A stretch of DNA of 28,746 nucleotides from a virus, in the IMG/VR virus record IMGVR_UViG_3300025769_000604, positions 1 to 28,746 of that record; one strand, 5' to 3'. Numbering within the stretch: position 1 is the stretch's first letter; every line of letters starts with the position of its first letter. Both the position numbers and the translations under genes were made by a program. Of this stretch, positions 11,590 to 19,186 are shown one piece after another. Below the pieces are notes generated by a model that did not search any database, was not told the origin of the DNA, and saw only the letters and a program-made list of their open reading frames with translations.

Positions 11590-13172
11590 TTCAATATACA
11601 GATACATCTGCTAGTGTTCACCAAGGTGGCAAGCTTGCTTTAAAATACTTACAAAAGTATGAGCAGGCTAAGTCATTGCGTGAAAACTTTTTGCCGCTGT
11701 TTGAGGAATGCTATGAATATGCATTACCTCAACGTGAATCATTTTATGCAGAATCTGTAGGGCAACGTAGAGATGATAAAATTTTCGATGAAACTGCTGT
11801 GGTTGGAGTACAAGAATTTGCTTCGCGCTTGCAGTCAGGCTTGGTTCCTAACTTTGCTAGATGGGCGGATTTTACTGCGGGGTCTGAAGTTCCGACTGAA
11901 AACAGAGATGAAGTTAATAATCAACTGGATGAAGTTACGGATTATGTCTTTGAGGTTATACAAAACTCTAACTTCGGTCAGGAAGTTCATGAGTCGTTTA
12001 TGGATTTGGCGGTAGGCACAGGCGTTCTTTGCGCTACGGAAGGTGATGCAGTTAATCCTGTAATGTTTTCTGCAATACCATTGCCTCATGTAGTTCTTGA
12101 TACTGGGCCTGATGATCGCGTTGATCATGTGTATCGTGAGCGTTCTGTGCGTAACTCAGATTTACCTGTTATGTACCCAAAGGTTGAACTTTCTGAAAAA
12201 ATAACGCAACGAATAAAAAGTAATCCAGATGAGCGTACTAAAATATTAGAAGTCGTTTGCAAAGATTACAGCAAAATAAACCAAGAAGCGTTCTTCTTTT
12301 ATGCAATAGAAACAAACACTAAAGAGATTATTAAGCAAGAACAGTATAATGGTATTGGTTCAAATCCGTTTATATGTTTTAGATGGTCTAAGGTTTCTGG
12401 TGAAATTTATGGGCGTGGCCCATTGATGAATGCCTTAAGCGCAATTAAAACTACTAACTTGACTATTGAGTTGATTCTTGAAAATGCACAGATGGCAATC
12501 TCAGGCATTTATCAAATGGATGATGACGGTGTTATTAACCCAGATACTATTAATCTTGTCCCCGGAACCGTTATACCAAAAGCCGCTGGCTCCATGGGTT
12601 TGCAGCCTGTTCAAGCTGCTGGTTCTTTTGATGTTGCTAATCTTGTGCTTGGTGATATGCGGTTAAATATTAAACGTGCTTTGTACAATGATATGCTTGG
12701 CAACCCAGATAAAACACCAGCATCTGCTACAGAAATTGCAGAACGTATGGCTGACTTATCTAGGCGCATTGGATCTGCATTCGGAAGACTGCAAGCTGAA
12801 TTAGTGCAGCCTGTATTACAGCGTGTAGTTTACATACTTAAAAAACAAGGACGCATTGAACTGCCGACAATGAATGGCAGGGAAGTAAAGGTTCGTTCTA
12901 TTTCACCTCTTGCACAGGCGCAAGCTAATCAAGATATTTCCTCCGTAGCTAGATTTCTTGAACTTGTGCAAGGCAGATTTGGGCCTGAGCTAACTAACAT
13001 TCTAATTAACTCAGAAGAAACTGCGGCATATTTAGCCAAAAAGTTTGGTGTTCCAGATAATTTAATTAGAGATTTGGAAGAACGTAAACAGTTAGTGGCT
13101 ATGGCGCAGCAAATGGCACAACAACAACAAATGCAGCAAATGCAAGGAGGCCCACCAATTGATCAAGGATAG
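11586..13172 (+). CDS. Portal (head-to-tail connector), T7 gp8-like
   Basis: 528 aa, close to the 536 of T7 gp8. The N-terminus (LRENFLPLFEECYEYALPQR, then FDETAVVGVQEFASRLQSGL with PNFARWADF) is the hallmark of the podovirus head-tail connector family. The middle has GEIYGRGPLMNALSAIKTTN, the usual G-x-YGRGP block. The C-terminal helix bundle (ATEIAERMADLSRRIGSAFG) precedes a Gln/Met-rich tail (MAQQMAQQQQMQQMQ). Twelve copies form the portal through which DNA enters and leaves. ATG overlaps the previous stop. Confidence 0.94.
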   Translation: MIQYTDTSASVHQGGKLALKYLQKYEQAKSLRENFLPLFEECYEYALPQRESFYAESVGQRRDDKIFDETAVVGVQEFASRLQSGLVPNFARWADFTAGSEVPTENRDEVNNQLDEVTDYVFEVIQNSNFGQEVHESFMDLAVGTGVLCATEGDAVNPVMFSAIPLPHVVLDTGPDDRVDHVYRERSVRNSDLPVMYPKVELSEKITQRIKSNPDERTKILEVVCKDYSKINQEAFFFYAIETNTKEIIKQEQYNGIGSNPFICFRWSKVSGEIYGRGPLMNALSAIKTTNLTIELILENAQMAISGIYQMDDDGVINPDTINLVPGTVIPKAAGSMGLQPVQAAGSFDVANLVLGDMRLNIKRALYNDMLGNPDKTPASATEIAERMADLSRRIGSAFGRLQAELVQPVLQRVVYILKKQGRIELPTMNGREVKVRSISPLAQAQANQDISSVARFLELVQGRFGPELTNILINSEETAAYLAKKFGVPDNLIRDLEERKQLVAMAQQMAQQQQMQQMQGGPPIDQG

Positions 13173-13428
13173 GGATTTCTTAGCCCTTGATGGATTTCGC
13201 CGTGATAAGAGTGAAGACACAAAGATAAACTTAAATATAGCTACGTTATTCAACACAGATGCAGGGCGATCTGTATTGAAATACTTGCGTTCCATAACAA
13301 TTGAACAGGTTAATGGTGCTGGCGTTTCTGACGCTGAATTGCGCCATATGGAAGGACAGCGATATATCGTTGGCCTCATTGAAACTCGTATGCAAAATGC
13401 ACACAAAAACAAAGAGGTTAAGACATGA
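13159..13428 (+). CDS. Bbp19-family small phage protein
   Basis: 89 aa. The pattern LFNTDAGRSVLKYLRSITIE then DAELRHMEGQRYIVGLIETR matches the Bbp19 family (Bordetella phage BPP-1), small proteins encoded between portal and scaffold in podoviruses, function unknown. The start is TTG at 13159 with a perfect AAGGAGG eight bases upstream, inside the end of the portal gene (14-base overlap). It ends in ATGA with the scaffold gene. Confidence 0.8.
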   Translation: MIKDRDFLALDGFRRDKSEDTKINLNIATLFNTDAGRSVLKYLRSITIEQVNGAGVSDAELRHMEGQRYIVGLIETRMQNAHKNKEVKT

Positions 13429-14150
13429 ACGAAGAAACACAAGTAGAAGATTCTGGGGTAGTTACTGAAGGTGGAGACCCTTTACTGCAAACAGATGAGC
13501 AGGCTCGTCCAGATTGGCTGCCAGAAAAATTTAAAACAGCAGAGGATTTGCTAGCCTCATATACAAATCTTGAAGGAAAGCTTGGTCAAAAAGATGAAGA
13601 CATTCGCAACGCTCTCATTGAAGAGTTAAGCAATGAGGCTTTTGCTAATCGCCCAGAAACTGCTGGCGACTACCAATTGCCGGAAACAATTGATGACGAA
13701 ATGGCTACTGATAACGAGCTTCTTAAGTGGTGGTCTGAAACTGCATTTGAAAATGGATACAGCCAAGAGCAGTTTGAAGAAGGCATCAACATGTACGCTG
13801 AAGCTTTAAGTGCTGGTGAGCCTGATTATGATGCAGAAGTTTCTAAACTTGGTGACAATGCTGAAGCTAGGCAAGAAGCGGCTAGCTTGTTTGCTAATCA
13901 ATTCTTTGAAGAGCAGCATCTTCCGGCTATTGAGCGTATGTGTGAAACAGCGGATGGCATTGAAGCACTTGAGTTTATGATGCAGTCAATGAAACAAGGT
14001 GGGCCATCTATTGATGGGCAAGCTGTTGCCACAGTTACCCAAGAACAACTCAATCAAATGATGTTAGATCCTCGGTATCATGATCCAGTTAAACGAGATC
14101 AAACATTTATTGCTGAAGTAGACGCTGGGTTCAAACGCCTTTATGGATAA
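13425..14150 (+). CDS. Scaffolding protein, T7 gp9-like
   Basis: 241 aa, acidic (first 150 residues rich in Glu/Asp). RPDWLPEKFKTAEDLLASYT, then LEGKLGQKD, is the usual start of podovirus capsid-assembly proteins. The middle is a helical region (WWSETAFENGYSQEQFEEGI), and the end carries TQEQLNQMMLDPRY then a basic helix (PVKRDQ...GFKRLYG) expected to bind the coat protein. The protein directs prohead assembly and leaves before packaging. Placed between portal and capsid as in T7. ATG overlaps the preceding stop. Confidence 0.87.
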   Translation: MNEETQVEDSGVVTEGGDPLLQTDEQARPDWLPEKFKTAEDLLASYTNLEGKLGQKDEDIRNALIEELSNEAFANRPETAGDYQLPETIDDEMATDNELLKWWSETAFENGYSQEQFEEGINMYAEALSAGEPDYDAEVSKLGDNAEARQEAASLFANQFFEEQHLPAIERMCETADGIEALEFMMQSMKQGGPSIDGQAVATVTQEQLNQMMLDPRYHDPVKRDQTFIAEVDAGFKRLYG

Positions 14151-14661
14151 AGAAATAGGCAGAGCTGGAAGAGTTAGCTTGATAAAAGCTACCCCTGATC
14201 ACGCTAGGTTGATTGCTGACAGCCTTAGAATGCTTGACGCTAGAGAGTGCCTTATACACGGTTTGCAGCCGCTAGAGGCTCTTCTAGAGCCTTTTACGCA
14301 AGATAATCACAGAACCTATTCTATTAGGCATGATGATACTGTGATTGCTATGTGCGGTACAGTGCCTATTAGCAATGATATTGCTAGGGTTTGGATGCTC
14401 GGTACAGATGATATAAACAAAAATTGGGTTGGGTTCTTGCGAGGATGCAAACCAGCTATAGATATCTTGCAAAGTGACTATTCAATAATAGAAAACTTTG
14501 TACCAGAGGATCATACCGACACGGTAATGTGGCTTACATGGTGTGGTTTTGTGTTTGATGAAGAGCCATACAACTTCCATGGGCATAACATGATGCGTTT
14601 TGTGCGTTGCAGAAAACAAGAAAATAATGTTTATTATCTTAATCGGCCTGTAATGCATTGA
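14143..14661 (+). CDS. GNAT-fold protein, T7 gp13-like (DUF2833)
   Basis: 172 aa. The pattern ATPDHARLIADSLRMLDARE, then TVIAMCGTVP, then ARVWMLGTDDI, then LQSDYSIIENFVPEDHTDTV and WLTWCGFVF follows the phage GNAT-like internal virion protein A family. T7 gp13 is needed for correct virion assembly; enzyme activity is not established. Here the gene lies between scaffold and capsid rather than after the tail-tube genes as in T7. The start overlaps the scaffold stop by 8 bases. After it comes an 88-base gap that may hold a capsid promoter; a TTGAAA at 14683 has no good -10. Confidence 0.8.
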   Translation: MDKEIGRAGRVSLIKATPDHARLIADSLRMLDARECLIHGLQPLEALLEPFTQDNHRTYSIRHDDTVIAMCGTVPISNDIARVWMLGTDDINKNWVGFLRGCKPAIDILQSDYSIIENFVPEDHTDTVMWLTWCGFVFDEEPYNFHGHNMMRFVRCRKQENNVYYLNRPVMH

Positions 14662-14749
14662 GCGACCCATACGGATAATCGCATTGAAAGTGAAAAACAG
14701 ACAACCGCAGTAAGTATATCAACCTTAATCCTATGAAGAGGACTGTAAA

Positions 14750-15562
14750 ATGGCGAATACAATTGACACCGCCTTTATTAAACAGTTTGAATCAGAGGTT
14801 CACATGGCTTATCAGCGCATGGGTTCTAAACTGCGGAACACTGTGCGTACTGTATCAAGCGTCCGTGGGAACACTGTTCGATTCCAAAAAATCGGAACAG
14901 GCTCTGCTTCAACTAAATCACGAAACGGTATGGTAACTCCAATGGAGTTGGCACACACCAACGTAGAAGCAACAATGTCTGATTTCTATGCTGCCGAGTA
15001 TATCGACAAGCTAGACGAACTGAAGACAAACATTGATGAGCGTCAAGCTGTAGCAAAATCTGCTGCTGCTGCCCTTGGTCGTAAGACTGATGAGATTCTT
15101 ATCACTGCTATGGATGCTGGCGCAAACTCAACTCAAATTAGCGCAACTGGTGCTGCTCTTACAAAAGCAAATCTGTTGACTCTTTTTGAAACATTTGGTT
15201 CAGCTAACATCCCAGAAGATGGTGGGCGTTATCTTGCGATGCACCCTGCTGGTTACGCTGACTTGTTCAACATTACTGAGTTTGCTTCAAGTGACTTTGT
15301 TGGTGAGCAAAGCCTTCCTTTTGCTGGCGGCATGACAATGAAAGAATTTCTTGGTTTCAAGATTTTCTCTACATCAGCCGTTACTGCTGGTAAAAATATG
15401 GCGTATCACACATCATCTATTGGACTTGGTATCGGTGCAGACGTTACGACTGAACTGAACTATGTCCCAGAGCGTGTGTCACACCTTGCAACCTCAATGA
15501 TGTCCATGGGTTCTATTGTTATTGATGACAATGGTATCTATGAAGTCCTTGACAACAACTAG
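14750..15562 (+). CDS. Major capsid protein
   Basis: 270 aa, HK97-type phage coat protein by pattern: FIKQFESEVHMAYQRMGSKL at the start (N-arm helix), GNTVRFQKIGTG, then MELAHTNVEATMSDFYAAEY (E-loop and spine region), LGRKTDEILITAMDAGAN, and FLGFKIFSTSAVTAGKNMAY. It ends with GSIVIDDNGIYEVLDNN. It is shorter than T7 gp10A (345 aa) but normal for marine podoviruses. It forms the icosahedral shell. Good ribosome site GAGGACTG before ATG. It is preceded by one of the longer gaps in the structural arm, which fits a need for separate strong expression. Confidence 0.9.
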   Translation: MANTIDTAFIKQFESEVHMAYQRMGSKLRNTVRTVSSVRGNTVRFQKIGTGSASTKSRNGMVTPMELAHTNVEATMSDFYAAEYIDKLDELKTNIDERQAVAKSAAAALGRKTDEILITAMDAGANSTQISATGAALTKANLLTLFETFGSANIPEDGGRYLAMHPAGYADLFNITEFASSDFVGEQSLPFAGGMTMKEFLGFKIFSTSAVTAGKNMAYHTSSIGLGIGADVTTELNYVPERVSHLATSMMSMGSIVIDDNGIYEVLDNN

Positions 15563-15573
15563 GAGGATTAGAC

Positions 15574-15837
15574 ATGGCATATGCAGCATCTGGTCTTAAT
15601 CGTCTTGCAGGGGCGTCTAATGGCAACCTGTGGTTTTATAGTACCGCAGACGCTATTGCTACTGTAAACACAGAAGGTTATTTTAATGACGCAGCAAACA
15701 TGCTTAATGTTCGCGATGTTATTATTGTAGCTGACACAAACACACCAACAACAAGTTTTGTTAGTGTGCTTTCTAATACTGGTTCTGTTGTAGATGTATC
15801 TGATGGTACAGCTATAGCTGAAACAGACTCAGACTAA
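15574..15837 (+). CDS. Conserved small protein after the capsid gene
   Basis: 87 aa. MAYAASGLNRLAGASNGNLW, then TADAIATVNTEGYFNDAANM and LNVRDVIIVADT is a very common small protein directly behind the capsid gene in podoviruses. By length and beta content it may be a head decoration or fiber protein, but no role is proved. Strong ribosome site AGGAGG. The stop is at once followed by AAGGAG and the hairpin that serves the next gene. Confidence 0.8.
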   Translation: MAYAASGLNRLAGASNGNLWFYSTADAIATVNTEGYFNDAANMLNVRDVIIVADTNTPTTSFVSVLSNTGSVVDVSDGTAIAETDSD

Positions 15838-15884
15838 AGGAGTAGGGGGGTCAAGGTATTAACTTACCCCCCTAACCATATATG
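15837..15884 (+). promoter_or_regulatory. Hairpin between Shine-Dalgarno and start codon of tail tube A
   Basis: AAGGAG (15837-15842) is followed at once by a stem TAGGGGGGT (15843-15851) / ACCCCCCTA (15866-15874), extended inside by AAG/CTT, then by seven bases (ACCATAT) and ATG at 15882. Unfolded, the Shine-Dalgarno is 39 bases from the ATG; folded, it is seven. No other ribosome site lies close to the ATG. There is no T run, so a terminator is less likely. T4 gene 38 is the known precedent. Confidence 0.65.
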
Positions 15885-16475
15885 GCAGTTACCAGTACAA
15901 CAGCTAACTCACCAATAGATATTTGCGCTAGAGCGTTAATTCTTATTGGCGCAGATCCAATTACATCATTTGATGAGAATACAACTGAAGCACTTGTGGC
16001 TTCAAATATGTATGAAGATGTTGCTAGAGCTTCATTAGTAAATTCACGCTGGAGATTTGCGACAAATCAAGGGTTGTTAAATTTATTATCTGCCAAACCT
16101 ACAGGTAGATACGACAGGGCGTATCAACTTCCGGCAGATTTATTAATGCTACATGCTGTTACAGTAGGTGATTTGCCTATTGAGTATCAAATATATGGTA
16201 ATAAAGTTTTTGCTGATACAGACCCCGCCGACATTGTTGTGGCTGATTACACATTTAGAGCTAATGAGCAAGACTGGCCTTCATACTTTACAATAGCTGT
16301 TGAATATTCTTTGTCTGTAGTTTTTGCAACGTCTATTGCAAGAGACGCAACGCTTGCTGCTCTTATGAAAGAGCAGGCTAGAGAGTCAATGGCAAAGGCT
16401 AGAAGTCTTGACTCACAGCAGCAGACTTCAAGAAAACTTACTACTTCGAGGTTTATTGCTGAAAGGCGTAGCTAA
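15882..16475 (+). CDS. Tail tubular protein A, T7 gp11-like
   Basis: 197 aa (T7 gp11 has 196). SPIDICARALILIGADPITS, then EALVASNMYEDVARASLVNS with RWRFATNQ is the gatekeeper/adaptor family start; the middle has RYDRAYQLPADLLMLHAVTV and the end helical AALMKEQARESMAKARS. Twelve copies join portal and tail nozzle. The ATG depends on the unusual hairpin-spaced ribosome site just upstream. Its stop is joined to the next gene by TAATG. Confidence 0.92.
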   Translation: MAVTSTTANSPIDICARALILIGADPITSFDENTTEALVASNMYEDVARASLVNSRWRFATNQGLLNLLSAKPTGRYDRAYQLPADLLMLHAVTVGDLPIEYQIYGNKVFADTDPADIVVADYTFRANEQDWPSYFTIAVEYSLSVVFATSIARDATLAALMKEQARESMAKARSLDSQQQTSRKLTTSRFIAERRS

Positions 16476-18739
16476 TGCCTAGAATATTGGTTCCGCTTAC
16501 AAACTTTCAATTTGGTGAAGTAAGTCCGTCTTTGATTTCAAGGACAGATACAAAGGTGTATCCAAACGCAGCTAAAACTATTAATAATTTTTTGTTGCGT
16601 AATGAAGGCGGCTTAGTAAAACGCTTTGGCAGCAAAAGAATATATGAGTACGAAACAACTTACGACTCAAGTAAGTCGCAGCAAATAAGACTTGTTCCAT
16701 TTATATTCTCTGATGACGAGCGTTATATTGTTTCGCTTGAGGACGCAAAACTTAGGGTATTTCAAATTGACCCCACAACCGGAAATGTAGCTTTTTGTTT
16801 TGGCACATCAGTAGATTCTAATAATAGTGCTTTACCGTTTACTGATGACATTCTTCCTGAGCTAACATTCGCTCAATCTGGTGATGTAATGTTTATTGCA
16901 CATCAAACTTTTATGACGCGTAAACTTGTACGCACAAGTTTAACTACTTTTGTTATAGAAACATTTTCTTTTGAAGATAGCGCAGATGGATACAGAAACA
17001 ATCAACCATATTATTCTTTTCAACCGCTTGGCGTTACGCTAGACCCATCGGCCTCAAGTGGCAATGGAGTTACAATCGTAACAAGCGCAGCTTATTTTGA
17101 CACTAGCGGTACTGCAAGCGGTGGTGTTTATCCAGATTCAAAACACGTTGGCGTTACATTACGATATCATGATAACGAAATATATATAACTTCTGTTCAG
17201 TCATCAGTGCAGGCAATTGGGAACATACAAAATTCATTAACTGTTCGCCTTGATGTAGATGCGCTGGAAACTACAGATGGCCTTGCCGACATACAAGTTA
17301 CCTTTGCTTTACATGGATTAAAAGTTGGGGATGTTTTTGTAGTAGCTTCAGCAGGTGCTGTTGGTGGAATAGCAAGAACTAATATAAACGGTACGCGAAC
17401 TGTTGCAGAAGTAATTGATGAAAATGTTTTTGTATTTGCAGCGGGTGCAAATGCAAATGAATCTGTTGTTGGGGGTGGCTCTCCCAAGATAACCACGCAT
17501 GCACCTACAACCGCTTGGTCTGAGCAATCATACTCTTCATTGCGCGGCTACCCAGCAGCGGTAGCGTTCCATGAAAATAGGCTGTGGTTTGGGGGTACTA
17601 TTGCTCAACCAGATGGTTTATGGGGCAGCAAAAGTTCTGAATATTTTAATTTTGACGTTGGTGATGGACAGGATAATGATGCAATAGATCTTACTTTAAG
17701 CATTGGTGAGATAAACACTATAAGGCACATTATATCTAATCGTGATTTACAAGTTCTCACATCTACATCTGAGTTTTATATTCCAGCATTTTCAGAAAAA
17801 CCTATTACACCTACTAACGCTCAAATAAAAAGACAAACTCCATACGGTTCAGAGTTTATGAGACCGTATTCTTTTGATGGTGCAACGATATATGTGCAGA
17901 GACATGGGTCTGTAATTAGAGAATTTGTTTATGACGATAGTGAGGGTGCTTATGTATCTAATTCTATAAGCCAGTTATCACCTCACTTAATAAAAAATGT
18001 AATACAAACAAGTGTTTTAAGAGGTGCTATCAATAGACCGGAATCTTATGCGTTTTTTATAAATACTGATGGCACTATAGCAGTGTTTACTTCAAACAGA
18101 AGTGAGCAACGTGCTGGATGGAGCCAGTTTACAACATCAGGTAAGTTCCATTCTATCTGCACAATTGATGAAAGAGTGTTTGTTCTTGGCCTTTATGATG
18201 TTGGAGATGGAACACAAAAATTTATTTTTTCAGAGTTTGATGTTTCTATGAACTTAGACTTCTCAAATAACTTTACAGGAACAGCAGGTGTCTTTGATGT
18301 TTCTTCACACTTTGAAAATGGCGCGGTTGTACAAGTTATTAATGGCACAGATTACATTGGTGAATTTACTGTAGCGGGTGGTAATGTTGATGTGTCTTCT
18401 GTTGCTTTAATAACAAGCGCAGAGATTGGTTATAAATTTGATGTTGTTGCAGAAACATTACCAATAGACGCACAGGTTGCTGGTGGGCCATTAACTGGTC
18501 AACCAAGATCTGTAAACAGAGTTGTGCTAGATTTGCTTAACACCTTATCTATAAGTGTAAACGATAAAGAACTTATTATACGCACTGTCCTTGATGACCT
18601 TAGTCTTGACAGGGTTGCGGTTGAGGGCAAGAAAGAGTTTAGGTTACTTGGTTACAGCAAAGACCCAACAATTAAAATTACACAAAAAGCACCATTGTCC
18701 TTACAGGTAAATGGTTTGATAGCAGAGGTGACATTCTAA
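16475..18739 (+). CDS. Tail tubular protein B (nozzle), T7 gp12-like
   Basis: 754 aa (T7 gp12 has 794). The N-terminus NFQFGEVSPSLISRTDTKVY, then NNFLLRNEGGLVKRFGSKRI is diagnostic. The central part has GYPAAVAFHENRLWFGGTIA and WGSKSSEYFNF, as in other nozzle proteins, with beta-propeller-like strands; the C-terminal domain contains RSVNRVVLDLLNTLSISVND. It forms the short tail tube and holds the fibers. Starts and ends with TAATG, so expression is coupled to both neighbours. Confidence 0.93.
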   Translation: MPRILVPLTNFQFGEVSPSLISRTDTKVYPNAAKTINNFLLRNEGGLVKRFGSKRIYEYETTYDSSKSQQIRLVPFIFSDDERYIVSLEDAKLRVFQIDPTTGNVAFCFGTSVDSNNSALPFTDDILPELTFAQSGDVMFIAHQTFMTRKLVRTSLTTFVIETFSFEDSADGYRNNQPYYSFQPLGVTLDPSASSGNGVTIVTSAAYFDTSGTASGGVYPDSKHVGVTLRYHDNEIYITSVQSSVQAIGNIQNSLTVRLDVDALETTDGLADIQVTFALHGLKVGDVFVVASAGAVGGIARTNINGTRTVAEVIDENVFVFAAGANANESVVGGGSPKITTHAPTTAWSEQSYSSLRGYPAAVAFHENRLWFGGTIAQPDGLWGSKSSEYFNFDVGDGQDNDAIDLTLSIGEINTIRHIISNRDLQVLTSTSEFYIPAFSEKPITPTNAQIKRQTPYGSEFMRPYSFDGATIYVQRHGSVIREFVYDDSEGAYVSNSISQLSPHLIKNVIQTSVLRGAINRPESYAFFINTDGTIAVFTSNRSEQRAGWSQFTTSGKFHSICTIDERVFVLGLYDVGDGTQKFIFSEFDVSMNLDFSNNFTGTAGVFDVSSHFENGAVVQVINGTDYIGEFTVAGGNVDVSSVALITSAEIGYKFDVVAETLPIDAQVAGGPLTGQPRSVNRVVLDLLNTLSISVNDKELIIRTVLDDLSLDRVAVEGKKEFRLLGYSKDPTIKITQKAPLSLQVNGLIAEVTF

Positions 18740-19182
18740 TGTTTCAATTCATAATGGCAGGTGCTTCAATTCTAGGTGCATACGCGACAATCCAAGCTGG
18801 AAAAAGCGCACAAGCTGCTGCAAATGCAGAAGCTGCACAGTTAGAGCAAGAAAAAAAACAAAACGAAGTTATTGCAGGTCAAAGACATACTGATCGTTTA
18901 GATCAGTATGACGCTGCAAGAGCAAACAATCTTGCTTGGTTTGCTTTTTCTGGCAGAGATGTTTCTGATAGGTCGGTAAAAGCATTTATGGATAAACAGC
19001 GCGAGGTTGCCTACACAGACGTTGCTAGATCCGATGCTCAAGGATATGCAGATAGCTCACAACTAGCTATGCAAGCTCAGGTAACAAGGATGCGAGGGGC
19101 AAACGCAAGGCGTTCTGCAAACATACAAGCACTATCAACACTATCATCAGGATTGTATCAATATAATACAGTAAAGAGTTAG
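18739..19182 (+). CDS. Internal virion protein, T7 gp14-like
   Basis: 147 aa. Short hydrophobic N-terminus (FIMAGASILGAYATIQAG) followed by an Ala/Gln-rich helix (AQAAANAEAAQLEQEKKQNE) and SGRDVSDRSVKAFMDKQREV, matching the podovirus internal virion protein B pattern; shorter than T7 gp14 (196 aa). gp14 forms the pore in the outer membrane during DNA ejection. It follows the nozzle gene and precedes gp15- and gp16-like genes, the T7 order. Confidence 0.85.
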   Translation: MFQFIMAGASILGAYATIQAGKSAQAAANAEAAQLEQEKKQNEVIAGQRHTDRLDQYDAARANNLAWFAFSGRDVSDRSVKAFMDKQREVAYTDVARSDAQGYADSSQLAMQAQVTRMRGANARRSANIQALSTLSSGLYQYNTVKS

Positions 19183-19186
19183 CAGT

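Noticed and set aside
14662-14749. Capsid promoter in the 88-base gap
   Set aside because: TTGAAA is present but no acceptable -10 at 16-18 bases; not supported.
15843-15874. Hairpin as an intrinsic terminator after the capsid genes
   Set aside because: No T run on the plus strand, and the position between Shine-Dalgarno and ATG is better explained by start-site spacing. A minor terminator effect is not excluded.
17197-17496. 99-residue minus-strand frame in the nozzle gene, and other opposite-strand frames over structural genes
   Set aside because: Shadows of strong rightward genes with no ribosome sites or recognisable motifs.
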